Below, one piece after another: positions 17,742 through 25,025 of a stretch of 64,000 bases of DNA; the first letter of the stretch is position 1; each line of letters opens with the position of its first letter. The translations under genes and the position numbers were made by a program. Origin of the DNA: Modestobacter marinus (GTDB lineage Bacteria > Actinomycetota > Actinomycetes > Mycobacteriales > Geodermatophilaceae); contig NZ_JABGCH010000022.1 in the NCBI RefSeq assembly GCF_019799945.1, forward strand, positions 24,678-88,677, written 5' to 3'. The notes under the pieces were generated by a model. That model did no database searches. It was given only the letters and a program-made list of their open reading frames with translations, and had not been told where the DNA came from.

Positions 17742-18266
17742 TCAGGCGCCGGCGATGGAGGGCGCGGTCGGGTCGGCCGACTCGCCCTTGACCTCGCGCA
17801 GCACGTAGTCCTCGATCGTCTCCAGGTCGTGCGTGGAGCGCTTCACGATGGCGAGCAGGTCGCTCATCTTGCTGACCTCCTCGACCTGCTCCTTGATGAA
17901 CCACTGCATGAACTGGTCGGAGGCGAAGTCCATCTCCTGCCGGGCGACGGCGGTGAGCCGGTTGATCTGCTCGGTGACCCGCTTCTCCTGGTCCAGCGCG
18001 AGGGCGACCGGGGCGACCACGTCGGGGAAGTCGGTGATCGGGGCCGGGATGCCCGGGATGGTGACCAGGGCGTCGGCGTCCAGCAGGTACCGCACCATCA
18101 TCATCGCGTGGTTTCGCTCCTCGACCGCCTGGTCGAAGAACAGCTGGGCGGTCTGCGGCATCGTGAGCTGGTCGAAGTAGATGGCGCAGGCGACGTACTG
18201 CTGGTGCGCGGCGAACTCGTTGCCGATCTGGGCGTTGAGCAGGTCGATGAAGGCATCGGCGGCCAT
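17742..18266 (-). CDS. Ferritin (non-heme, bacterial)
   Basis: 174 aa, the usual length. Ferroxidase-site residues are in place: Glu17 (GNEFAAHQQY), Glu50 and His53 (EERNHAMMM), Glu94 (LDQEKRVTEQ), Gln127 and Glu130 (KEQVEEV). No Met ligand arrangement of bacterioferritin is evident, so it should be a heme-free ferritin (BfrB-like) that stores iron in a 24-mer cytoplasmic shell and limits Fenton chemistry. It is monocistronic, divergent from a small four-cysteine protein; a weak IdeR-like box lies about 80 bp upstream. Its place inside a branched-chain acyl-CoA cluster is unusual. Confidence 0.95.
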   Translation of the reverse strand: MAADAFIDLLNAQIGNEFAAHQQYVACAIYFDQLTMPQTAQLFFDQAVEERNHAMMMVRYLLDADALVTIPGIPAPITDFPDVVAPVALALDQEKRVTEQINRLTAVARQEMDFASDQFMQWFIKEQVEEVSKMSDLLAIVKRSTHDLETIEDYVLREVKGESADPTAPSIAGA

Positions 18267-18341
18267 CGGGACTCCCGGGTGTGTCGGACTTCGTCCCGCG
18301 CACGGTATCTGGCGACACGCCCAAGACGGTGGCCCACCTAC

Positions 18342-18360
18342 GAAGGCATGGCTAACCTCA
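18342..18360. promoter_or_regulatory. Possible IdeR/DtxR iron box
   Basis: GAAGGCATGGCTAACCTCA matches the IdeR consensus TTAGGTTAGGCTAACCTAA at 13 of 19 positions, including the unbroken GGCTAACCT half. It lies 76 bp upstream of the ferritin start and just upstream of the small gene GTG at 18365. TAACCT could alternatively be the -10 of that small gene. Confidence 0.35.
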
Positions 18361-18364
18361 CCAC

Positions 18365-18568
18365 GTGGCCAAGGACAAGCGCGCGTCGGCGAAGCAGCGC
18401 ATGCCCAAGAAGAAGTGCTGCGAGGACAAGCCCCGGTGCAAGCGCTGCCCCCTGCGGGCCCTCGCTGAGGGCAACCTCCCCGACGGGTACACGGTCAAGA
18501 AGCGTCGGCTGGTCAAGCTCGAGAAGGCCGACGCCGTTCTCGCGAAGAGCACCCGCAAGGCGGCCTGA
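18365..18568 (+). CDS. Small basic four-cysteine protein (67 aa)
   Basis: GTG 18365 (VAKDKRASAKQRMPKKKCCED). The protein is about one third Lys/Arg and carries CCEDKPRCKRCP, four cysteines in twelve residues, which could bind zinc or a metal cluster. The short hydrophobic part PLRALAEGNLPDGYTVKKRRLVKLEKAD follows. Similar short proteins are, to my recollection, common in actinobacteria without assigned function. No ribosome site is obvious, and a -10-like TAACCT sits 7 nt upstream, so it may be translated from a leaderless mRNA. It sits between the divergent ferritin and the carboxylase alpha gene, 30 bp upstream of the latter, so it may share a transcript with it. Confidence 0.72.
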   Translation: MAKDKRASAKQRMPKKKCCEDKPRCKRCPLRALAEGNLPDGYTVKKRRLVKLEKADAVLAKSTRKAA

Positions 18569-18598
18569 CCGCCCCTCCCGCGACGGGGGGTGCTGAGC

Positions 18599-20593
18599 GT
18601 GTTCGACACCGTCCTGGTCGCCAACCGCGGGGAGATCGCCGTCCGGGTGATCCGCAGCCTGCGGGAGCTGGGCATCCGTTCCGTCGCCGTGTACAGCGAG
18701 GCGGACGCCGGCGCGCTGCACACCCGGCTCGCGGACGTCGCCGTCCCCATCGGCCCGGCGCCCGCGGCGCAGAGCTACCTGTCGATCGAGCGGGTGCTCG
18801 ACGCCGCCCGCCGCACCGGCGCGCAGGCCGTGCACCCCGGCTACGGCTTCCTGTCGGAGAACGTCGACTTCGCCCGCGCGTGCGAGCGGGCGGGGGTCGT
18901 CTTCATCGGCCCGCCGGTCGCGGCGATCGAGGCGATGGGCGACAAGATCCGCGCCAAGCAGACGGTCGCTGCCGCGGGCGTGCCGGTCGTGCCGGGACGC
19001 ACCGAGCCGGGCATGGACGACGACGCCGTCGCCCTCGCCGCGGTGGAGATCGGCTTCCCCGTGCTGCTCAAGCCCAGCGCCGGCGGCGGGGGCAAGGGCA
19101 TGCGCGTGGTCCGCGACGCCGGGGAGCTGCCCGAGCAGATCGCCGCCGCCCGGCGCGAGGCCCGCGGCTCCTTCGGCGACGACACGCTGCTGGTCGAGCG
19201 GTACCTCGGCCGGGCGCGGCACATCGAGGTGCAGGTCTTCGGCGACACGTACGGCACGGTGATCCACCTCGGTGAGCGGGAGTGCAGCCTGCAGCGCCGG
19301 CACCAGAAGGTCGTCGAGGAGGCGCCCTCCCCGCTGCTGGACACCGCCACCCGGGCCGCCATGGGGCGCGCCGCGGTCGAGGCGGCCCGCGCGGTCGGCT
19401 ACACCGGGGCGGGCACCGTCGAGTTCATCGTCGACGCCGACTCCCCGCGCGACTTCTTCTTCCTGGAGATGAACACCCGGCTGCAGGTCGAGCACCCGGT
19501 CACCGAGCTCATCACCGGCCTGGACCTCGTGGAGCTGCAGCTGCGGGTCGCGGCGGGGGAGCCGCTGCAGATCGACCAGAGCGACGTCACCCTCGACGGG
19601 CACGCGATCGAGGCGCGGGTGTACGCCGAGGACCCGGCGCGCGGGTTCCTGCCGCAGACCGGCACGGTCGTCGGCCTGGTCGAGCCGGCCGGCACCGGGG
19701 TGCGGGTGGACAGCTCGCTGGTCGTGGGCTCCGTCGTCGGCACCGACTACGACCCGATGCTGGCCAAGGTGATCGCCTGGGGGCCGGACCGGGAGACCGC
19801 GCGGGCGCGGCTGGTCCGGGCGCTCGGGGACACCGCCGTCCTCGGGGTGGCCACGAACACCACCTTCCTGCGCGACCTGCTCGCCGACCCCGACGTCGTC
19901 GCGGGCCGGCTCGACACCGGGCTCATCGAGCGCCGGGGCGAGGCGCTGACCTGGTCGGAGCCCCCGCCGCCGCACGTGTACGCGGCCGCCGCCCTCGCGC
20001 TGCAGCTGGAGGCCGAGCCGACGGGGCGCCTCGTCGACCCGTGGGAGGTGCCCTCGGGCTGGCGGCTGGGCGAGCCGGCGTGGACGCTCCTCCGGCTGCA
20101 GGCGGCCGGCGGGGCCCCGGTCGAGGTACGCGTGCGCGGCCTGGCGGCCGCTGCCGAGGTGCGGGTGGGCGACGGCGAGCCGCTGCCGGCTTGCGCCTCC
20201 CGGGACGGCGACCGGCTGAGCGTCACCGTCGGCGCGGTGAGCACCCGGTTCACCGTCGTCCACTCCGGTGGGACGGTCTGGCTCGCCGTCGACGGGCACG
20301 TCGCCGCGCTGCGCGAGCACGAGCGGCTGGCGTCGACCGCCGCGTCGGCGGCGTCCGACGGCGCGGTGACCGCCCCGATGCCGGGCCTGGTGACGCTGGT
20401 GCAGGTGTCCCTCGGTGACCACGTGGAGGCGGGGACCCCGCTGCTGGTCGTCGAGGCGATGAAGATGGAGCACGTGCTGACCGCCCCCGTCGCGGGGACG
20501 GTCACCGAGCTCCCGGTGACGGCGGGCCGACCGGTCCGGCTGGACGAGCGGGTGGCCGTGGTGACCCCACTGGCGCCCGGCGGAGGGGAGTGA
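18599..20593 (+). CDS. Methylcrotonyl-CoA carboxylase alpha subunit (biotin carboxylase plus biotin carrier)
   Basis: 664 aa from GTG 18599, with a G-run eight bases upstream; GTG 18590 is possible. The biotin carboxylase part (about 1-450) has [19 protein letters not shown], the ATP-grasp loop [39 protein letters not shown] and EARVYAED. The C-terminal carrier domain has EAMKMEH, with biotinyl-Lys622. It carboxylates its biotin with bicarbonate and ATP and passes CO2 to the beta subunit (16076-17701). Specificity for methylcrotonyl-CoA is inferred from the beta subunit and the adjacent acyl-CoA dehydrogenase. The stop is 4 bp before the dehydrogenase start, so the two are co-translated. Confidence 0.92.
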   Translation: MFDTVLVANRGEIAVRVIRSLRELGIRSVAVYSEADAGALHTRLADVAVPIGPAPAAQSYLSIERVLDAARRTGAQAVHPGYGFLSENVDFARACERAGVVFIGPPVAAIEAMGDKIRAKQTVAAAGVPVVPGRTEPGMDDDAVALAAVEIGFPVLLKPSAGGGGKGMRVVRDAGELPEQIAAARREARGSFGDDTLLVERYLGRARHIEVQVFGDTYGTVIHLGERECSLQRRHQKVVEEAPSPLLDTATRAAMGRAAVEAARAVGYTGAGTVEFIVDADSPRDFFFLEMNTRLQVEHPVTELITGLDLVELQLRVAAGEPLQIDQSDVTLDGHAIEARVYAEDPARGFLPQTGTVVGLVEPAGTGVRVDSSLVVGSVVGTDYDPMLAKVIAWGPDRETARARLVRALGDTAVLGVATNTTFLRDLLADPDVVAGRLDTGLIERRGEALTWSEPPPPHVYAAAALALQLEAEPTGRLVDPWEVPSGWRLGEPAWTLLRLQAAGGAPVEVRVRGLAAAAEVRVGDGEPLPACASRDGDRLSVTVGAVSTRFTVVHSGGTVWLAVDGHVAALREHERLASTAASAASDGAVTAPMPGLVTLVQVSLGDHVEAGTPLLVVEAMKMEHVLTAPVAGTVTELPVTAGRPVRLDERVAVVTPLAPGGGE

Positions 20594-20597
20594 CCCA

Positions 20598-21752
20598 GTG
20601 CTCGACTACCGGCTCGACGAGGAGACGGAAGCGCTGCGGAAGGTGGTCCGCGAGTTCTCGCTCGACGTGGTGGCCCCGCAGATCGGCGGCTTCTACGAGC
20701 GCGACGAGTTCCCGACGGAGATCGTGCGGCAGATGGGGGAGCTGGGCCTGTTCGGCCTGCCCTTCCCCGAGGAGTACGGCGGCTCCGGCGGCACGTACTT
20801 CACCCTCTGCGTGGCGCTGGAGGAGCTCGCCCGGGTCGACAGCTCGGTGGCCATCACGCTCGAGGCCGGGGTCTCGCTGGGCGCGATGCCGCTCTACCGG
20901 TTCGGCACCGAGGAGCAGAAGCAGAAGTGGCTGCCCCGGTTGTGCGCCGGTGAGGCGCTGGGGGCCTTCGGGCTCACCGAGCCCGGCGGCGGGTCGGACG
21001 CCGGGGCCACCCGGACGACGGCGCGGCTGGAGGACGGCCACTGGGTGCTCAACGGGTCGAAGGCGTTCATCACCAACGCCGGCACCGGCATGACCGACCT
21101 GGTCACCGTCACCGCGGTCACCAGCACCCGGGCCGACGGCGGCAAGGAGATCTCGACGATCGCCGTCCCGACCGGCACCCCCGGCTTCACCGTCGGCCAG
21201 CGCTACAAGAAGGTCGGCTGGAACGCCTCGGACACCAGGGAGCTGGCGTTCAGCGACTGCCGGGTGCCCGAGGAGAACCTGGTCGGCGAGCGCGGCCGCG
21301 GCTACGCGCAGTTCCTGTCGATCCTCGACGAGGGCCGGATCGCGATCTCCGCGCTGGCCGTCGGGCTCGCGCAGGGCTGCGTCGACGAGAGCGTGAAGTA
21401 CGCGGGCGAGCGGGAGGCGTTCGGGCAGCCGATCGGCCGCAACCAGGCCGTCCAGTTCATGATCGCCGACATGGAGATGCGCGCCTCCACCGCGCGGCTG
21501 GCCTACTACCGGGCGGCGGAGAAGATGCTGCGCGGCGAGCCGTTCAAGCGGGAGGCCGCCATCGCCAAGCTCTACAGCTCCGAGGTCGCGATGGACAACG
21601 CCCGGTACGCCACCCAGGTGCACGGCGGGTACGGCTTCATGACCGAGTTCCCGGTCGGCCGGTTCTACCGCGACGCCAAGATTCTGGAGATCGGCGAGGG
21701 CACCAGCGAGGTGCAGCGGATGCTCATCGCCCGCTCCCTCGGCCTCGGCTGA
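20598..21752 (+). CDS. Acyl-CoA dehydrogenase (short/branched-chain type)
   Basis: 384 aa, standard length. Family motifs: LGAFGLTEPGGGSDAGATRTTA (FAD/substrate), FITNAGTGMTDLVTV, REAFGQPIGRNQAVQF and GGYGFMTEFPVGRFYRDAKILEIGEGTSEVQRMLIAR. The catalytic base should be Glu367 in IGEGTSE, the short-chain acyl-CoA dehydrogenase position rather than the isovaleryl type. With FAD it introduces a 2,3-double bond, passing electrons to ETF. Placed after methylcrotonyl-CoA carboxylase, it probably acts on isovaleryl-CoA or a related branched acyl-CoA. The GTG at 20598 is 4 bp after the carboxylase stop. Genes for hydratase and HMG-CoA lyase of the leucine route are not next to it. Confidence 0.93.
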   Translation: MLDYRLDEETEALRKVVREFSLDVVAPQIGGFYERDEFPTEIVRQMGELGLFGLPFPEEYGGSGGTYFTLCVALEELARVDSSVAITLEAGVSLGAMPLYRFGTEEQKQKWLPRLCAGEALGAFGLTEPGGGSDAGATRTTARLEDGHWVLNGSKAFITNAGTGMTDLVTVTAVTSTRADGGKEISTIAVPTGTPGFTVGQRYKKVGWNASDTRELAFSDCRVPEENLVGERGRGYAQFLSILDEGRIAISALAVGLAQGCVDESVKYAGEREAFGQPIGRNQAVQFMIADMEMRASTARLAYYRAAEKMLRGEPFKREAAIAKLYSSEVAMDNARYATQVHGGYGFMTEFPVGRFYRDAKILEIGEGTSEVQRMLIARSLGLG

Positions 21753-21809
21753 CCCTCGGCTGGGCCTCGGCTGGGTCCTGGCTCGGCCCCGGTTGAGCTT
21801 CGGCTGGGC

Positions 21810-21876
21810 CGAGTGGCAGTTCCGGTCGTCCAGGGCGGCGCGTCCGCGCGTGTCGGCGACCGGAACTGCCCACTCG
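21810..21876. terminator. Long forked hairpin between convergent genes
   Basis: Arms of 19 and 20 nt (21810-21828 and 21857-21876, GAGTGGCAGTTCCGGTC paired with GACCGGAACTGCCCACTC, one bulge) around a 28-nt GC-rich loop. It occupies the gap between the dehydrogenase and oxidoreductase stops, eight bases from the latter. Confidence 0.6.
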
Positions 21877-21883
21877 CCGCGCG

Positions 21884-22897
21884 TCAGGCGGTGACGTCGA
21901 TGAGCACCTTGCCGACGGCGCCGTCCTGCACCGCCTGGTGGGCCTGCGCCGTCTCGGTCAGCGGGTACACGTGCAGCGGGAGCCCGGCCTCCTCACCGAC
22001 CCGGACGGCGCCGTCCAGCACCGCGGCGTTGACGTCCTCGACGCCGATCTCCTTGGCCTTCGGCGGCTCGGTGTAGACGAGCACGAACTGCCAGCGGGCG
22101 TTCGGGGTCATCTGCGAGCGCACCGGGACGGTGATCTCCGCGCCGCCGTCGTCGGCGTACATGGCGACCGCGCCGTGCAGGCCGATCACCTGCGCGTCGG
22201 CCGCGGCGTTCTGCGCGGCGTTGACCTCGACGATGCTGTCGACGCCCTTCGGCGCGATCTTGCGCACCTCGGTGACGACGTCCTGCTGCCGGTAGTTGAC
22301 GACGTGCGAGGCGCCGGCCGCCGCGGCCAGCTGCGCCTTCTGCGGGGAGCTGACCGTGGCGATGACCGTGGCCTCGGCCCAGCGGGCCAGCTGGATCGCG
22401 GCGTTGCCGACCGCGCCGGCGCCGCCCTGCACGAGCACGGTGCGGCCGTGCAGCGAGCCAGGACCCAGCCGGTTGGGCAGCGACTCGGCGACGGTCAGGC
22501 AGCGGTGCGCGGTCAGGAACGGGATGCCGAGCGCGGCACCCAGCTGGAAGGACGGTCCCTCGCCGAGCAGAACGGTCTGCCGGGCGGGGACGACGGTGTA
22601 CTCCGCCGCCGTGCCGTGCGGGCGCTGCCAGGCCGCCTCCCACACCCACACCCGCTCGCCGCGCAGCACCGGGTCCACGCCCTGGCCGACCGCCTCGATG
22701 GTGCCCGCGCCGTCCTGGTTGGGGACCTTCCCGCCGGCGCCCGGGTCGGTGGTGCTCCGGGCCTTCCAGTCGGTCGGGTTCACCCCGGAGAAGGCCAGGC
22801 GGACCCGCACCTCCCCGGGGCCGGGATCGGGGGTGGGCCGCTCGACGAGCTGGAGGACGTCGGGACCGCCGGGCTGCGTGTAGGTGATCGCTCGCAC
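21884..22897 (-). CDS. Quinone oxidoreductase-like MDR family protein
   Basis: 337 aa, typical of the QOR/zeta-crystallin branch of medium-chain dehydrogenases. The N-terminal GroES-like domain (about 1-125) lacks the zinc-binding Cys/His set. The Rossmann domain shows VLVQGGAGAVGNAAIQLARW for NADP(H), then AAAGASHVVNYRQQDVVTEVRKIAPKGVDSIVE. FSGVNPTDWKAR and PLTETAQAHQAVQDGAVGKVLIDV are also typical. It likely reduces quinones or other enones with NADPH in the cytoplasm. It appears monocistronic; no regulator is adjacent. Confidence 0.9.
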   Translation of the reverse strand: MRAITYTQPGGPDVLQLVERPTPDPGPGEVRVRLAFSGVNPTDWKARSTTDPGAGGKVPNQDGAGTIEAVGQGVDPVLRGERVWVWEAAWQRPHGTAAEYTVVPARQTVLLGEGPSFQLGAALGIPFLTAHRCLTVAESLPNRLGPGSLHGRTVLVQGGAGAVGNAAIQLARWAEATVIATVSSPQKAQLAAAAGASHVVNYRQQDVVTEVRKIAPKGVDSIVEVNAAQNAAADAQVIGLHGAVAMYADDGGAEITVPVRSQMTPNARWQFVLVYTEPPKAKEIGVEDVNAAVLDGAVRVGEEAGLPLHVYPLTETAQAHQAVQDGAVGKVLIDVTA

Positions 22898-22980
22898 CGG
22901 CCGTCCCTACCCGCGAAGCCGGTCGCCGATCCGTCGGGACCTTCCCGCGGGAACGTCCCGGTGGCTGACAGCGCCGAAGG

Positions 22981-24003
22981 TCAGCGGGCGGGCGAGTCGA
23001 CCGCGGTGGGGTCCGCGTCGCCGGCCGCCTGCGCGGTCAGCCACCGGGTGACGCGGTCGAGGACCGCGGGCTCGACCGGGCGGCGGACCTCCTGCTTGTA
23101 GGCGCGCACCGACGGCGGGCCGGGCTGGGTGCGCAGCAGGTGGCTGACGTCGGGCGCGCACCAGGTCTCGACCGGTCCGGGCACGGCCGCGGCGATCGCG
23201 GGCAGGTCGGCCGGGTCGACCTGCAGGTCCTTGCTGCCGGTGATCGCGAGCACGGGCAGGTCGAGGCGGGACAGGTCGGGGCGGGGGTCGTGGTCCAGGT
23301 ACTCGCGGAACCACGTGGCGTTCACCGCGACGCCGCCCATCCGCGCCACGTCGGTGGTGGTGGCGCGGACCTTGTCGTGGTTGCGGCTGACCTTGGCGAC
23401 CAGGTCGACCCGCAGCAGTCGCAGCAGGGCGCGGACCGGTGCCGGCAGCGTGGGCGCGATCACGGCGGCCTGCCAGCGCAGCACCGCGTCCCCGCGCTGC
23501 GCGGAGCCGGCCAGCAGCACGACCCCGGCCGGGCGCGGGCCGGGCTGCCCGGCGAGCAGCCGGGCGGCGGTGTGCGCGACCAGCAGGGCACCCTCGCTGT
23601 GCCCGACGAGGAACATCCGGCCGGGGTCGGCCTCGGGCCGGGTGGCCAGCGCGCTGAACGCGGCGGCGGTGTCGTCGGCGTTGTCGAACAGCCCGGCCCG
23701 CTTCCAGCCGTTCCGGCCCTCCGTGGTCCCGTCGCGCAGCAGCCGGCTCTCGCCGACGCCGCGCTTGTCGTAGCGCAGTGAGGCGATGCCGGCCCGCGCG
23801 AGGGCGTGCGCCAGCTGCCGGGTGGAGTCGATCGGCATGCGCGGCGCGTTCGAGTTCCGGTCCAGCGGGCCGGAGCCGCTGACCAGCACCGCGGCCGGGA
23901 GCGGGCCGTCCCCCTCGGGCACGGTGAGGGCGCCGGCCAGGTCCCGGTCCGGGCCGGGGAAGCGCAGCTGCACCTCGCGCGGGGTCAGCGTGTCGGCGCT
24001 CAT
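22981..24003 (-). CDS. Alpha/beta hydrolase family protein
   Basis: 340 aa from ATG 24003, which overlaps the stop of the upstream gene as ATGA. The nucleophile elbow is GHSEG (FLVGHSEGALLVAH), with LRYDKRGVGES before it. A likely acid Asp lies in ITGSKDLQVDPAD and the His in DVSHLLRTQ. GALTVPEGDGPLPAAVLVSGSGPLDRNSN is typical of serine hydrolases resembling the acetyl-xylan/peptidase S9-like group. The substrate is unknown. It is the second gene of a two-gene operon with a small PH-like protein, divergent from an ArsR-type regulator that probably controls both. Confidence 0.87.
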   Translation of the reverse strand: MSADTLTPREVQLRFPGPDRDLAGALTVPEGDGPLPAAVLVSGSGPLDRNSNAPRMPIDSTRQLAHALARAGIASLRYDKRGVGESRLLRDGTTEGRNGWKRAGLFDNADDTAAAFSALATRPEADPGRMFLVGHSEGALLVAHTAARLLAGQPGPRPAGVVLLAGSAQRGDAVLRWQAAVIAPTLPAPVRALLRLLRVDLVAKVSRNHDKVRATTTDVARMGGVAVNATWFREYLDHDPRPDLSRLDLPVLAITGSKDLQVDPADLPAIAAAVPGPVETWCAPDVSHLLRTQPGPPSVRAYKQEVRRPVEPAVLDRVTRWLTAQAAGDADPTAVDSPAR

Positions 24004-24347
24004 CGGGCAGCCCGGATGCGCGCCGCGAGACCTTGGGCGTCGTCGTCGCCGAGCAGCACCGACGCCAGCCGGTGCCCGGAGAGGGTCAGGCGCACACCGG
24101 CCTGGCCGCGGCGGGTGTCGACGAACTCGGCTCCGTTCCGGGTGCGCCAAGTGCCGATCCTCCGCCGGCCGGGCAGCTGCAGGCCCGGGGCCCGCAGCCC
24201 GCGGGTGGCCGTCAGCGCATCCGGGACGACCTCCACGTCGGTGATGGCGGCCAGCGGGATGCGGACGTCCCCGTGCAGGCCGGCGAGCTTCTCGGTGCGG
24301 GTGAGCTCGACGCGGAGCTCCTGGTCGGTGAGGTGGACAGCGCTCAT
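24000..24347 (-). CDS. Small PH-like domain protein
   Basis: 115 aa from ATG 24347; the longer reading to 24383 would cover its own promoter. The pattern LTDQELRVELTRTEKLAGLHGDVRIPLAAITDVEVVPD and GVRLTLSGHRLASVLLGDDDAQGLAARIRAA resembles bacterial PH-like domains, in which a strand-rich core is followed by one helix. No membrane segment. A perfect -35 TTGACA (24383-24378) and a weak -10 AACACT (24360-24355) with 17-bp spacing put the transcript start within a few bases of the ATG, so the mRNA may be nearly leaderless. Its stop overlaps the hydrolase start. Function unknown. Confidence 0.75.
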   Translation of the reverse strand: MSAVHLTDQELRVELTRTEKLAGLHGDVRIPLAAITDVEVVPDALTATRGLRAPGLQLPGRRRIGTWRTRNGAEFVDTRRGQAGVRLTLSGHRLASVLLGDDDAQGLAARIRAAR

Positions 24348-24356
24348 GCCGTGTAG

Positions 24357-24394
24357 TGTTCTCAATGACAAGAACGATGTCAAGAATGAGAACA
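24357..24394. promoter_or_regulatory. Divergent promoter with inverted-repeat operator
   Basis: Perfect 8-bp arms TGTTCTCA (24357-24364) and TGAGAACA (24387-24394), with inner repeats GACA/TGTC, in an A/T-rich patch. It overlaps the -35/-10 of the PH-like gene and lies 21 bp before the regulator ATG, a good place for the adjacent ArsR-like repressor to bind. Confidence 0.55.
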
Positions 24395-24414
24395 GTCAGG
24401 ACGATGTGAGACAC

Positions 24415-24972
24415 ATGACGACCGCGGGGTTGCTGCTGCACCCGGTGCGGCTGCGGATCGTGCAGGCGTTCCTCGGCGACCGCGAGTTCACCACCGGTCA
24501 GCTGCACGAGCTGCTGCCGGACGTGTCCGCGGCGACCCTCTACCGCCAGGTGGCCACGTTGGCCGCGGCCGGTGTGCTCGAGGTCGCCGGGGAAAGACGG
24601 GTGCGCGCCGTGTCCGAGCGCACCTACCGCCTGCGCACCGAGGCGGCCTCGATCGGCCCGGCCGAGGCCGCCGAGCTCACGCCCGAGCAGCACCGGCAGG
24701 CCTTCCTGACCTTCGTCGCCGGGCTGCTCGCCGACTTCGACCGCTACCTCGACCGCGGCGACGTGAACCTCGGCCGTGACCTCGTCAGCTACCGCCAGAT
24801 CGCGCTGCACCTCACCGACGAGGAGCTGCTGGAGCTGCTCACCGAGGTCCGCGAAGCGTACGCGCGCCGGACGTCGCTGCCCCCCGAAGGGCGCCGACGG
24901 CGGCTGCTGACCACGATCCTGCTGCCGACCGACCCGCCGGCCCCTGACCCGGGCCGACCCGCCGGCCCCTGA
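24415..24972 (+). CDS. ArsR-like winged-helix regulator
   Basis: 185 aa from ATG 24415 (MTTAGLLLHPVRLRIVQAFLGD). The N-terminal winged helix (about 5-75) reads LHPVRLRIVQAFLGDREFTTGQLHELLPDVSAATLYRQVATLAAAGVLEVAGERR, close to ArsR/HTH_20 proteins. There are no metal-binding cysteines. The helical C-terminal half (FVAGLLADFDRYLDRGDVNLGRDLVSYRQIALHLTDEELLELLTEVREAYAR) is typical of the larger actinobacterial members. The last residues (DPPAPDPGRPAGP) arise from a 25-bp tandem duplication, and the stop falls in the second copy. Presumed repressor of the divergent hydrolase operon. Confidence 0.85.
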   Translation: MTTAGLLLHPVRLRIVQAFLGDREFTTGQLHELLPDVSAATLYRQVATLAAAGVLEVAGERRVRAVSERTYRLRTEAASIGPAEAAELTPEQHRQAFLTFVAGLLADFDRYLDRGDVNLGRDLVSYRQIALHLTDEELLELLTEVREAYARRTSLPPEGRRRRLLTTILLPTDPPAPDPGRPAGP

Positions 24973-25025
24973 CCCGGGCCGACCCGGCGGATCACATCCG
25001 GTCCGGCCCGGCGGATCACATCCGG
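24936..25025. repeat. Two adjacent tandem duplications at a convergent junction
   Basis: A 25-bp unit is exactly duplicated (24936-24960 and 24961-24985). A second unit with 24-bp period (CCCGGCGGATCACATCCGG at 24983 and again at 25007) follows. The first sets the C-terminus of the ArsR-like gene; the second includes the stop of the DUF885 gene. Confidence 0.75.
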
